Part shown: positions 11,341 to 23,053 of the stretch, one piece after another
Numbering within the stretch: the stretch's first letter is position 1
Layout: every line of letters starts with the position of its first letter
Source of the DNA: Aplysia californica
Taxonomy: Eukaryota > Mollusca > Gastropoda > Aplysiida > Aplysiidae
DNA: 64,000 bases
Reading direction: 5' to 3'
NCBI RefSeq assembly: GCF_000002075.1
Contig: NW_004797883.1
Span: forward strand, 165,338-229,337
Notes under the pieces: generated by a model
Told to the model about the DNA's origin: nothing
Seen by the model: only the letters and a program-made list of their open reading frames with translations
Database searches by the model: none
Translations under genes and position numbers: made by a program

Positions 11341-11511
11341 ATACTTAACTTACTCAAACAAATAGACAGAATGATGCCTTGACTGGTGTAGAACCAGTAC
11401 AGCTATTTGTTCACATCATGCATGGTTCACATTAACAAGGGAGGAAAAAGAGATGTGTTAATGTCAAAATGTGAGAGATAGTTCAATATTGTGTGTTCTT
11501 TCTCTTGTCAG

Positions 11512-12221
11512 ATATGCTTGAGGAGAGTTCTCCGGGACAGTCGGGCCTGCTGAGTGACCAAAGACTGGGGCTGCTTGCTGGGGAAAAGGAAACCCCAGAC
11601 TACGACAGAATCAGAGCCAAGTTACTGCAACGGGACAGTGGAGAGGACCTCCAAAGTGATGATGATGATAGCCACAACTTGTCTGAAAGGTTGGAACACT
11701 GTCTCGAAAAAGACGTAGAGGACATCAAAGACTCGGAGGGTATCTTTGAAGGCTTTGAGCCTCATTGTCAAGACGACCTTTTTCAGAATGAGGAGGATGA
11801 TGATGATGATGATGACTGTGTCGGAGCTAGTGAGGAGTTTAAGAGTTTAATTGAATGTGTCACGGCTAAGCTGATAGAACGCTCCCATCAGATTCATCCC
11901 CCTGGGAAGAATGCACACGCTGCTGACAGCTGCAGGCAAACCGCAAACCCGATGACGTTGTCGGATGAAAAATGCCGTAGTCGTCTTCCTCTGGATGAAG
12001 AGGTGGATGTGGACATGTCGTCTGCTGGACAACGGGGGGGACGGGGAGGTATGGAGGAGGTCACTCTGGTGTCGGGGAGAGGCCTGCAGCTGTCAGACGT
12101 CGCGGGACCACCGGGGACGGAGGAGGAGGATGAGGACGGGGGCTCCAAGTTGTCGTTGCTTGGCTCTCAAAGTGACGGTAGTAGAAGTAGAACTGACGAT
12201 GTTCCTGTTATAGACTGTTAA
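11512..12221 (+). CDS. terminal exon of plus-strand gene, acidic C-terminus
   Basis: Acceptor tctcttgtcag; the frame continues from the exon ending at 1572 and closes at TAA 12219-12221, adding about 237 residues. It is strongly acidic: QSDDDDSHNLSER, a run of seven Asp after NEE, and EEEDEDGG near the end. The only compact-looking parts are PDYDRIRAKLLQRDSGED and FKSLIECVTAKLIERSHQI, which may be short helices. No catalytic motif, signal peptide or membrane segment. Codon pattern and open length are gene-like and the exon is free of repeats. A function cannot be assigned. The intron before it is 9.9 kb. Confidence 0.8.
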
Positions 12222-12235
12222 CTTTTCTGCGGATA

Positions 12236-12290
12236 GTTCGCAGTTGCGAGTGCCGTAAAACCTCTTCTAAATAAAAAAATTAAAAATAGT
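12236..12290 (+). repeat. SINE tail fragment with poly(A) signal after the acidic gene
   Basis: The shared SINE 3' tail (gcagttgcgagtgccgtaaa) starts about 17 bp after the stop codon. It carries AATAAA at 12270-12275, the nearest polyadenylation signal to the gene; the next is near 14176. Confidence 0.7.
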
Positions 12291-12306
12291 TTCTGTTGGC
12301 TAGACA

Positions 12307-12550
12307 TTAACCCTATCCGTAGGTCGTGTTTTACTATCGTATTCATACGACGTGGGGAACTCTGTGCCACCACTTTTCAAAGAGGAAATTTACTCGTTAA
12401 TCCGATCCGTACGCTTGGCATAGCAGTCTGTCAAAATGATTTTTTGAGAAATACTGAAAGTTTCAAAGAGGTCTTCGCACAAGAAGTATTCTAAAATATG
12501 AATAATACAACCCTGGGGGTACAAAATGATCCCAGGGCGTACGGATAGTC
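12307..12550 (-). mobile_element. MITE D
   Basis: Left TTAA kept; right TTAA lost or mutated. Confidence 0.82.
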
Positions 12551-12875
12551 CCTCAAAATCTGAGGTCAGTATAGATGTTTATCATTGAATTTGAATCTGA
12601 TATATGTTGTCTTGTTCCTTGTTTTAGACCTTATACAGTTGCGAGCGCCGTAAAACCTTGTCTAACTAACTAAAACTTGTTTTAGACAGCAAGCTGTTCT
12701 TCTGTTGTAAGCCCAAAAAGCTAGTTTTTTCAGGAAAGAGAAAAAAGCTTTTATTCTTTTAAACATTATACACTATGTATCTTTTTCTTCTTTTGTCAAC
12801 ATTTAGAATTTGAATTTTGACAAAATATTTCTCAAGCACATGCAACCAATACTGAAGATTGAGAAACTGCAATTT

Positions 12876-13186
12876 TTAACTTTATCCGTACTCACCGGGG
12901 TCATTTTGTACCCCCAGGGTTGTATTCTTCTCAATTTAGAATACTTCTAGTGCGAAGGTCTCTTTGAAACTTTCAGTATTTCTCCAGACTTTTTACAGAC
13001 TGCTATGCAAAGCGTTCGGATTGGATTAACGAGTAAATTTTCTCTTTGGAAAATGGTGGCACAGAGTTCCCCATGTCGTATGGATACGATAGTAAAACAC
13101 TACGTACGGATAAGGTTAAATGGTGGCACAGAGTTCCCCATGTCGTATGGATACGATAGTAAAACAGGTCATACGGATAGGGTTAA
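12876..13186 (+). mobile_element. MITE D with duplicated right end
   Basis: The terminal 67-bp unit is present twice (unit ends at TTAA 13116-13119 and 13183-13186). Confidence 0.85.
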
Positions 13187-13361
13187 AAAATATTTTCTCA
13201 ATATCTTGCTTAGTACATCAGAACAGTTAGCTAACAGTATGTGTACTGGACAAACTCTAGCTTCCTTTTTTTGTCCAACGTAAGGCAGTTTGAGACAGCA
13301 GCGTGTAGACAATAGACACACCTTTCAACGTAGTTGGGGAAGTCGCTGAAGATAAAGAAAG

Positions 13362-13607
13362 TTTCACCCTATCCTTGCGCCCTGGTGTCATTTTGTACCC
13401 CCGGGGTTGTATTCTTCACATTTTAGAATACTTTTGTGCGAAGTTCTCTTTGAAACTTTCAGTATTTCTCAAAAAAATCATTTCGACAGACTGCTATGCA
13501 AAGCGTATGGATTGGATTAACGAGTAAATTTCCTGTTTGGAAGTGGTGGCACAGAGTTCCCCATGTCGTATGGATACGATAGTTAAACGACACACGGATA
13601 GGGTTAA
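13362..13607 (+). mobile_element. MITE D in a tandem segmental copy
   Basis: This D and the approximately 180 bp after it repeat the D and flank at 12876-13362. Confidence 0.8.
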
Positions 13608-14058
13608 AAAATATTTTCTAAATGTTTTGCTTTGTACATCAGAACAGTTGGCTGATGGTATTGTACCATACAAACTCTAGCTTCCTTTTTTAAAAATCTA
13701 GTGTAAAATAGTTTGAGGGTGCAGTGTGTAGACAGTAGACACACCTTTCAACGTAGTTGGGGAAATCGCTGAAGAAAAAGAAGGAAGTTTAACAGAGCTC
13801 ATTTTCTTCTTCAAAGCATTTTCCCGTCTATTCTTTTTTTGTTTAATGGATACTTCCTCGTTATGATTTTTCTTATTTCAATCCCCACAACATTTTTACA
13901 GTATTAGAGAATGGTTGTACAGTATGTTTTGATTCTAATTCTTACTCATCTTTTTTGTAAGAACACCTTGGTCAAGAGTCGAATGGGTCTCAAGATAACT
14001 TGTCCTCAGGTAGCCTCACCCACCAACCAACCAAAGTTTTCGTCAAAGGACCAGTGCT

Positions 14059-14377
14059 TTAACACTTTAACCATGCAATTTAAAATCACGTTTCCTCGTA
14101 ATTCTCTCATGTTTGTGGAAATACGACCCGCCATATTATGTTTTTAAAAACGCTTTTTTCGTGTCAAACTGATCAATAAAGCTTTACCCAGACGTAGAAT
14201 TCATTTATCCTTACTTCGGGGTCAAACTAAAGGCTTGTTAGATCGTACTTTTTTATTTTATTTGGCTCGTACCATAGTACAATAATAACTTGGCATCGGA
14301 CGATGGTACAGTCCAGCCATGGTTATGGACCTCGACTACCGGACGCTGCCACCGTCCAGACGTGATTAAAGAGTTAA
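14059..14377 (+). mobile_element. MITE N, TTAA-flanked
   Basis: 17-bp inverted ends TTAACWCTTTAACCATG, 319 bp; a second copy is inverted at 50611-50928. Confidence 0.75.
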
Positions 14378-14628
14378 ACGTGTTGTTCCATGTGTAAATT
14401 TATGTGTACAATGTGAAATGTGAAGATCTTCAGTAAATAAATTTCGGTTATTACTCTCAGTTGTGCTTTTCGAAATGTAATGTTTACTTCTTTGATTGTT
14501 TTAGATTTTTTGCTAATTTTTTAGTTGTACCTTGCTAGTCAGGTTTTATTTGTCAAAAGAATTACAGTGCTTTGACTTTGAAGTGCAACTTTTTCTTGCA
14601 CATTTGTTGTTTGCTCATGCTGTTTATT

Positions 14629-14876
14629 TGGTCGCTTTTAAGGACAAGCGGGCTAACCCAGATTTAGATTGTTTCCAGAAATCTTGACCTACTCCAAAAG
14701 TGGACATTGCCCTACCTATTGGGGAAGTTTGGTTTCATTGGTGTGTATATTTTGTTTGGTTATAGAGAAAACTCTCCTTGTTTTTTAAAGAAACTGAACA
14801 AGGGGCAAAAACTTTACCTTCGATTTTCTCTAAACAGCATTTTTCGGGATAGCCCCCTTGTGCTTAAAAGCGACCA
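14629..14876 (+). mobile_element. MITE F
   Basis: TGGTCGCTTTTAAGGACAAG ... TTAAAAGCGACCA. Confidence 0.83.
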
Positions 14877-14992
14877 TTTATCAAGGAGAAAGAAATGCCA
14901 CTATAGGCCTACAGTATGTAAGTGTAGTAATGGTCACATGACATTTCTTTGCTTCTTTTAGATTATTAGGTATTCTTTCCATTTGGATAAAG

Positions 14993-14996
14993 AGAA

Positions 14997-15027
<31 letters not shown>

Positions 15028-15165
15028 GGTGTGTGTATGTATGTGTGTACGTGTGTGTGTTTGTTGTATGTTTTTGTGTGTATGTATGTGTGTGCGTATG
15101 TGTGTGTGTGTGGTGTATGTGCGTGTATGTGTATGTGTGTGTACATGTGTGTGTGTATGTTTACA
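14993..15165. repeat. (TG)n-type array
   Basis: Interrupted TG/TATG repeat. Confidence 0.95.
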
Positions 15166-15443
15166 GCCTCATGAGAGATCTTGAGCATGTGCTGCAGTTA
15201 CTCCTCCTAATTCTGCCTTTGCCCTCAGTATAGAATTGTGTCATAGTATGGCTGTTCTGTTCTTTGTGTTTTTTGTTCTTTTATTTAGAGGAGTTTACAC
15301 GCAAAAATTGCATCAATATTTTTCTACATTTTGCATGATCTGATGAGGCATCGTTTGTATATGATAATAATTTGTTATTTTTTAAACGACTCAGCAGATT
15401 TTTTTACTGCTGTTTTTTCCTCTTGTCTCTTTATTTATTTATT

Positions 15444-15827
15444 TGTGTCACGGTGCGATGGAATCAGGCGCTCGTCAATTTTGGGACATTTGGAGTTATT
15501 GGTATCATCTTAAAGCCTGTCCATTTGCCTTGCTTTTGATAAAAAAAGTATCCTTTTATCTTTGATACAAGTCAAGCTATTGACGATTGAAGGAGGTGGG
15601 GGTCACCTGGTTTCAGATGTAAAATTAGTGAGAAAATGGTCACTAAAGTTGAGTTATTTCCTTAGCTTGAGAGTCCGTGGAAACTGAAAATTTGTATGGT
15701 CTCTGCCTTTAATCAGCGTTTTTCCATAAAATCCATACAGAAATGCGTTCTTTAATCTGCTGAAAAATGCCAATTTCTTGTCTTTCATTATTTTGACGAG
15801 CGCCTGATTTCACCACGCTGCATCACA
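15444..15827 (+). mobile_element. MITE C
   Basis: Starts TGTGTCACGGTGCGATGG and ends CACGCTGCATCACA. Used as an empty-site reference for D insertions at 59240 and 59650. Confidence 0.83.
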
Positions 15828-16041
15828 TTTGTGTATGATTATACGTCTCACCTCGTCGGTGCAACTTAGGCATGGGGGAACCATTGTATGCCCTGTCATC
15901 CTTTACCCTTTCAAAAAATAGTTTCTATTTTTGTAATTTGTGTATGCTTTTAAGTGAAAGATATCCCTGTTTTGGCCTTTGGTTGAGTGTTTTTGTTTGG
16001 GTGGGTCGCCCACTCCTCAAGGCTGCCTACCATCTGTACGA

Positions 16042-16225
16042 CTGTCCCCGTGGTTTTATGCAAAGAAAAATTCTGAAATTATGCAAACTGAGCCCAAAAA
16101 TGGGAAATTATGCGATTCTGTTAATTTTAACAAAGAATGATAAATACAGAAAAATAATAAGAAATTATGCAAAAATGGATCAAATTTTGCTAAATTATAC
16201 GGGGTGCATAAAACCACGGGGACAG
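16042..16225. mobile_element. MITE E
   Basis: CTGTCCCCGTGGTTTTATGC with complementary right end. Confidence 0.85.
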
Positions 16226-16880
16226 CTATATGTGCTTTGTGACGGCAAAGTGTTAAAGAAATGTTCGTCTCACAATACGGAACTTAGACATTTTTGATGG
16301 TCAGTCAGAATGTGATTTACAGATCTTAAATTCTGTAATTGTCTTGGAAGAATTGATCTAACCTGCGTAGTATGTTTTAGTCTGAAAGCTGAATGTGATG
16401 ATTTGGTCACTAGGTTGTCTTCTGCTCTCAACGGAGAAAGATATTCCATTATTATATATCTGTTAAATTAATTCCATTTTGTTTATATGTTATCTATTTG
16501 TGGTGGCCGAATGTTGCTATTCAAAAGGCTGTTTAACGGCTGCATCGATCGACATGCCGTTTTGGCCAAAAAATTCTGTAAAATATTCTCCAGAGCATGG
16601 CGCCCTTGGTTTTTTCAGTTTTGAGACAGTTTTGCTGCAAAAAGCTAAATTTTTTTATTTCTCAGATCGCTTTAGTAGGCCGACGCTTCTGTCTCTGTAA
16701 TTTTAGAAAATCCGAAAGTGATATTTCGCCAGGCGCATTTTGTTTTGAGAGTATAGATCTAGACCTCATTTTTTGCACCTCTCAATATTTATTTCCCCAT
16801 TCCAGTAGAGTGTAAATATAGTAGGCCAATGACTTTCAGCTTGTATTAAAGAACCGATTATTCCTTTCATCGAAAGGGGG
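16226..16880. other. non-coding interval
   Basis: No gene or known repeat seen apart from one unit of the minisatellite found at 16890. Confidence 0.45.
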
Positions 16881-16889
16881 CCCAGCTAG

Positions 16890-17118
16890 TATATTATATC
16901 TGTGAAAATGAATTCCATTTTGTTTATATATTATTATATCTGTTAAATTGATTCCATTTTATTTATATATTATTATATATCTGTTAAATTAATTCCATTT
17001 TGTTTATATTGTATCTGTTAAATTAATTCCATTTTGTTTATATTATATCTGTTAAATTAATTCCATTTTGTTTATATATTATTATATCTGTTAAATGAAT
17101 TCCATTTTGTTTATGTAT
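16890..17118. repeat. AT-rich minisatellite, 36-42 bp unit
   Basis: Units tatctgttaaattaattcca plus ttttgtttata, about six copies; a solitary copy near 16450. Confidence 0.88.
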
Positions 17119-17120
17119 TA

Positions 17121-17535
17121 CATGGATGGCTGAGTGCAAGAAGTGACTATGTTCACTTTTGGTCCAAGATTCTGAGCCACTCTTTTTCCTCTGTAAATAT
17201 CTATTTTAGTTCGGTATAGAGAGATATTAACGTTTCTTTTTTTACAATGTCGTAGAGGTTTCAATATATCGTGAAAATTTCAAATTCGTTTTTGTCGAAA
17301 CTGTGACAAGTGGATGTAGTCACTTGTTGCGCGTGGGTGGTTAGCAGGTGCTCTGGTGTGGTTTGCTCCTTCTTTCCTATCAAACATCCATCGTCCTTAT
17401 CTCTCCTCCTTCTTTTTTGTGTTTGTTACTCTCTTGTAACACCTCTAATCTTCTGGCGCTCATATGACCTTATTGTGTTGCAAGGGCTTTAAAACCCCCG
17501 CTAAAACAAAAAACTTCTTGCTCTCAGCCATCCTT
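17121..17535. mobile_element. inverted-end element with nested S1
   Basis: Ends ggatggctgagtgcaagaag and cttcttgctctcagccatcc are inverted copies; S1 lies inside at 17333-17510. Confidence 0.55.
17333..17510 (+). repeat. SINE S1
   Basis: Complete head (GTGGGTGGTTAGCAGG) and shared tail. Confidence 0.83.
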
Positions 17536-17574
17536 AAGTTGTTAGATCTGCAACGTTTCTGTTGTGTTGGACAA

Positions 17575-18285
17575 GTGACTGGTTCATCAAGACTTGACAA
17601 GTGACTGGTTCATCAAGACTTGACAAGTGACTGGTTCATCAGGACTTGACAAGTGACTGGTTCATCAGGACTTGACAAGTGACTGGTTCATCAGGACTTG
17701 ACAAGTGACTGATTCATCAGGACTTGAAATGAGAATTTGTTGTGTTGGACAAGTGACTGATTCATCAGGACTTGACAAGTGACTGGTTCATCAGGACTTG
17801 AAATGAGAATCTGTTGTGTTGGACAAGTAACTGGTTCATCAGGACTTGAAATGAGAATTTGTTGTGTTGGACAAGTGACTGGTTCATCAGGACTTGACAA
17901 GTGACTGGTTCATCAGGACTTGACAAGTGACTGGTTCATCAGGACTTGACAAGTGACTGATTCATCAGGACTTGAAATGAGAATTTGTTGTGTTGGACAA
18001 GTGACTGGTTCATCAGGACTTGACAAGTGACTGGTTCATCAGGACTTGACAAGTGACTGATTCATCAGGACTTGAAATGAGAATTTGTTGTGTTGGACAA
18101 GTGACTGGTTCATCAGGACTTGACAAGTGACTGGTTCATCAGGACTTGAAATGAGAATCTGTTGTGTTGGACAAGTAACTGGTTCATCAGGACTTGAAAT
18201 GAGAATTTGTTGTGTTGGACAAGTGACTGATTCATCAGGACTTGACAAGTGACTGGTTCATCAGGACTTGAAATGAGAATTTGTT
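17575..18285. repeat. 26-bp minisatellite with 47-bp variant unit
   Basis: Basic unit gacaagtgactggttcatca plus ggactt; a longer variant adds gaaatgagaatttgttgtgt. The two alternate in a higher-order pattern. Confidence 0.95.
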
Positions 18286-18674
18286 GCCCCAGGGGTTTGT
18301 TGCTTTGTGTTGTTTTGTTTTTTTTGTTAAAAAACGTGCAATATTTTGAAGTAGTTGAAGGACCAAAGGATATCAAGTTTTGGCAATATTTAAGTTTACA
18401 CTTGCCAATCCCCTTCTGTTCTGTGATTTGCTCGATGCTGTGTTATTAAAGTATTGTGTGCAAGACATTGCTGGGTCAAAAGTAGGACTGATGAATAATT
18501 TATGCTTCTGCTCATATTCATTTCTTTGAAGCACGCTTGTCTTTATTTTTTGCCAGTGTTTGGTGATTCTGTGGTTAGAGCTGGAGAGCTGTTTCCATTT
18601 TGAAGACAATCTGCAGTAGTTCACATGGTGGTTTTGCGAGTTTTTGTTTTTATAGTTTTTTGTGATTTCACAAA

Positions 18675-18925
18675 TGGTCGCTTTTAAGGGCAAGCGGGCG
18701 AACCCAGATTTCGTGGGTTTCCAGAAATCTTGACCTACACCAAAAGTGAACATTGTCCTACCAATAGGAGAAGTTTGGTTTTATTGGTGTTTATATAATT
18801 GTTTGATTGTAAAGAAAACTCTCATTGTATTTTTAAAGAAACTGAACAAGGGCCCAAAAACTTTACCTTCGATTTTCTCAAAACTGCATTTTTCGGGATA
18901 GCCCCCTTGTCCTTAAAAGCGACAA
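18675..18925 (+). mobile_element. MITE F
   Basis: Both inverted ends present. Confidence 0.83.
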
Positions 18926-18942
18926 AATGATATCTGTGGTGT

Positions 18943-19420
18943 CAGTTTAGTGGTTATACTGTCGGGCTTGTACCAAAAAGGTCATAGTTCGAACTGAACT
19001 TGGGAAAGGCACTTTACGCAAATTTGTTTTCATTTCACCAAGGGGAGAATGCGTACCCAATTACAGATGGTGAAAGATCTTGTTTGTTTACTGGTGTTTG
19101 GTGACTTTGTTGGTTGTTTGCATCTGTTAGGTGAGAATCTTGTAAGTGTTCTAGCTGTCCCAGAGGTTTTATGCACTCCGCATAATTTAGCAAAATTTGA
19201 TCATTTTTTGCACAATTTCTGAGTATTTTCCTTTACCATTCTTTGTTAACATTAACAGAATCACATACTTTATCTTTTTTGAGCTCAGTTTGCTTAATTT
19301 TATAATATTTGTGTGTATAAAACTGCGGGGACAGTTCTAGGGTCGGCAGGGGTGATAATAGTTGTAAAGCGCACAGAGTTTGCTCTAGAACACGGGTATG
19401 CGCTATATAAATGCATTTAT
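18943..19420 (+). repeat. SINE S4 with nested MITE E
   Basis: S4 body resumes after MITE E (19155-19334). S4 normally has a single ttcta-type stretch here; it is duplicated as ttctag. Confidence 0.78.
19155..19334. mobile_element. MITE E nested in S4
   Basis: 6-bp target duplication ttctag at 19149-19154 and 19335-19340. Confidence 0.87.
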
Positions 19421-19535
19421 TTAAGTTGTTTTATTTGTGTGCCCTGTAGATTACAGGATCATGACCCTTGATTCCTGATGGTTGTGTAAAGTACTGTCGA
19501 ACCTGTTGAAAACGACTTTCCCATTTATGATCACC

Positions 19536-19935
19536 CCCCGGGGCGGTGCTACTGACTGAAGTGTCTTTTAGCCATTCCCAAAGGGGGGACATTTTCTCGT
19601 TCTAGTGCACAGTAGAATTGTAAATGGGCTGATCTAACAATGTCATGCACATAACTGTGCCTGAACTGCAACAGGGAACTGCTGCTTTTTCTTTCCTAGT
19701 CCTTACTATCGTCATTTTCCTCTACTTCTTTTGTATGTTTGTCACTCTCTTGTGACCTGCTATTTTGAGGTGCCTGATAGTTGAAGCAGACCTTGTGCTG
19801 TTGAAGCTAGAGAGGTGAGCAGTCTAAGTCTGATTCCCTGTAAAGACTTCTCTGTTGACACCCACCCCTTGGTGCTCATATGACCTTATGCAGTTGCGAG
19901 CGCCGTAAAACCCTCTACTATAAAAAAAATCTATT
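19536..19935 (+). repeat. SINE S2, full length
   Basis: ccccccggggcggtgctact head, long body and shared tail. Best plus-strand reference copy. Confidence 0.85.
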
Positions 19936-20927
19936 AAAACGAAAACTAAACTGTTTAAAACGACCTCCCATTGTCATAGGAAAAAAATGATCCTCTTAGA
20001 GAAGTTGTCCTTTGTGACAGTGTCATAATAATGATAAAGAAAAAAAATAGGGGGAGTGGGAAGTAGTCATTTGTACAGCAGGCGATTGTCTGGGACAGTT
20101 GGTCATTAAAGCGGGTTCGACTGTATGTAAACTTTGTTTTTCAGTCTTGTGCAATATTATTTTTATTTTGTTTTGGTTAGAGTGCTGCCCTCTTTCTCAT
20201 TTTACTTTACAAATCTAATTTCTGTTATTGTTTTCATATACATATATGAAATGGCAGGCTTCACATGACAATGTTTGGTTTGTTTTAATTTCCCTCTGCA
20301 TAAATGTGCCGACTGCTACAAATAATGAGCTCATCATTGCCAAGAATAGATCAGCTATCTACATAATTTGTTTGGAATTTTGCTCATGCTTAAGAAAAAA
20401 ACAAAAACTTTCTGTGCACAGAACACTGCACAATTCAGATCTTAAAGGTCCAAAATTTCCCGCTTTTACTCATGCATTTAAAAAAAATACCTGAAATTCC
20501 AAAGAAAAATATTTAATGTTTTTAATGAGGTTCTATGAGTCAACTTTGTCTGTTGCATTGCATTATTGGTTAGTTGCTTAATCAGTGACCATATTTAGAA
20601 TGTTCACTTTACTTCCCTCTCCAACATACTGTGGAGTCTGCTTTAACCGAACACGGCTATTCCGAAAACAGCATTTTTTTTCCCTGCCAATTTAGTGGCC
20701 TCTTTAATTAACACCTACGGGACCCCGGACGAGTGTACTCGCGAAGGCTCACCATAACATAGGGGTGCACATTCTAAATAGTTTAGTGAAGTTTCATGTC
20801 TATAACTTGACTAGGGGCTGAGATATTCCCTTTAGACGAGTGTACCTCATATCTGGCCTGTCAGAAAGCTGGCGGCAGCTCTGGTCCTGGGGAACTGAAA
20901 GCCAAGTGTGAGGCCGGTGTTGTAGGT
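19936..20927. other. non-coding interval
   Basis: About 1 kb with no recognisable gene. Pieces such as gtggagtctgctttaaccga look like worn transposon sequence, but I cannot name them. Confidence 0.4.
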
Positions 20928-21106
20928 CTGTCCCCGTCGTTTTATTCAAGAAAAATTTTGAAATTATGCAAAATGAGCCCAAAATATGTGAAATTATGCG
21001 ATTCTGTTAATTTTAACAAAGAATGATAAAGAAAATAATCAGAAATTATGCAAAAAAAGATCGAATTTTGCGAAATTATGCAGGGTGGATAAAATCACGG
21101 GGACAG
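20928..21106. mobile_element. MITE E
   Basis: Perfect 6-bp duplication gtaggt at 20922-20927 and 21107-21112. Confidence 0.88.
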
Positions 21107-21570
21107 GTAGGTGTTAAAACCCAGCTAAACTGAAGAAAATCTGGCAGTCCCACAGATGTCAGTATAATAAGTGGGTTCCTCCCCTGTAATGTGTTTTTAC
21201 TTCCTAACAATGTAGAGTGGCGTATTTTTGCTTGCAGTGAGAAAAAGATTACACTGTATGACGCAATTTTACACCGCAAGTAATCTTTGGCTTCTTTCTT
21301 CCATTATTTGCCCAGTACGACAGTATACAATGAGAGAAATTGTCTTTTGATGTTCCTGAGAAGTGATGTTGTGCTAGTTAAATGGATCTGTTATACGTGT
21401 GTAATCTCCATAGCTCCCACATATTTGTGTGTTTATGTTGTCCTAGCAATCTCAGGGTTTTTGTTCCCTTTAGCTCCCATGACACTGTCAACGTTTTTGT
21501 AAACCCTCAGCGAGCGTTATTTGTTTATCTCTCTGCAAATAGAATACTTGATTCTCAATTTAGGAGATTA

Positions 21571-21693
21571 GGATGTGGATGATGTGGATGATGTGGATGA
21601 TGTGGATGCTGTGGATGATGTGGATGATGTGGATGCTGTGGATGATGTGGATGATGTGGATGCTGTGGATGATGTGGATGATGTGGATGCTAT
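21571..21693. repeat. 9-bp minisatellite (gatgatgtg)
   Basis: Units gatgatgtg and gatgctgtg arranged in a 27-bp higher-order repeat. Confidence 0.95.
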
Positions 21694-21949
21694 GAACAAG
21701 TGCAGAACCAGGTTGTTGAAGTAATAAGTGACTTAGGTTGGCTTCAGAATAACTTTTCATTTTCAATATGGATGAACATTGAGATGGCTGTGAACTTGAA
21801 ATTTCTCTCCAACTCAAGAAAAGAATCAGCTGTTCTGTATGGTTATAGTGTAACAAAAATATAAAAGATTTGCCCGCTGGAATCTCAGATGTGCCAGGCC
21901 TTGTACCATGAAAGGAGGGGGGGGGGGGGGTTTGTTGTTTGTTTGTAAT

Positions 21950-22265
21950 TACCGGACTCGTAATCGTGAGGTAGCGGGGTTCAGGAGTTCGAACCGCGGG
22001 CCCGATGTTGTGTCCTTGGAAAAGGCACTTTACACGAAATTTCCTCACTTCACCCAGGTGGGAAGGGGTACCCTGCCATAGACAGCAAAAGATCTTGTCA
22101 GTATGTTTGTGTTTTAGCGCCTATAAATGGCTGCTTGCACTGTATGCTTCCCAGGAAATTGAGGTTGTTTCAGAATGCTCTCAGGTCTGCTGGGGTAATG
22201 GTATAGATTGTGAAGCGCATAGAGCTTGCTGTTGAGCAGGGATGTGCGCTTTTCGAATGTTATCT
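21950..22265 (+). repeat. SINE S4, head truncated
   Basis: Starts in the tRNA-like part after the A box (ccggactcgtaatcgtgagg). Confidence 0.82.
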
Positions 22266-22368
22266 ATCAGTAGGTCTTTTTTTGTTTTTTATGCAAGATC
22301 ATATGTGTGAGATGGATAGGTGCCAGGTGATTAACTCTGTCATTCCCGTGTGGTTTTGATATATAACA

Positions 22369-22814
22369 TGTCCCGACACGGTGGAATCAGGCGCTCGTCA
22401 GTTTTTGGGTATCTGGCGTTACTGGTATCATCCAAAAGCTTATTCATTTCTTCTGCTTTCAATAATAAAAAAACCCACCCGTTTATTTGAATGGAAGTTG
22501 AGATATTTGTGATTGAAGGAGGTGGGGTCGCCTGGTTTCAGTGGTGAAATTACCGAGAGAAAGGTCGCCAAACTTCGGTTACTTCAATAGCTTGGGAGTC
22601 CTTGAAAACCGAAAAATTACATATTTTGTGCTTTTAATTTTAATCAACGTTTTCAGGCAAATTCACATGTATAGAAATATGTTTTTATATGGATATAAAT
22701 GGTGTTGAGCCAAAAAACAAAAATTCAATAAAAACGGTTAAACTGGCAGAAAAATGCCTTTTTCTTCGATTTTATTATTTTGACGAGCGCCTGATTTCCC
22801 CATGATGCCCCACA
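22369..22814 (+). mobile_element. MITE C
   Basis: Both inverted ends and the C interior are present. Confidence 0.83.
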
Positions 22815-22871
22815 TGTCTGTTTGCACTGAGGTTTCTGTTTAGCTTAGTTGTGTAGCTCTGGTAAATCATT

Positions 22872-23053
22872 CTGTCCCCGTGGTTTTATGCACCCCGCAT
22901 AATTTAGCAAAATTTGATCATTTTTTTAAACATAATTTCTGATTATTTTCCGTTATTATTCTTTGTTAACATTAACAGAATCGCATAATTTCACATTTTT
23001 GGGCTCTGTTTGCATAATTTCAGAATTTTTTTTGCATAAAACCGAGGGGACAG
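22872..23053. mobile_element. MITE E
   Basis: Both ends present; no clear target duplication. Confidence 0.84.

Noticed and set aside
17575-18285. CRISPR-like or centromeric array
   Set aside because: Contiguous units with no spacers, and too short to support a centromere claim.
21560-22048. Minus-strand frame with His-Ile-Ile repeats
   Set aside because: Comes from the 9-bp gatgatgtg minisatellite and adjacent SINE.
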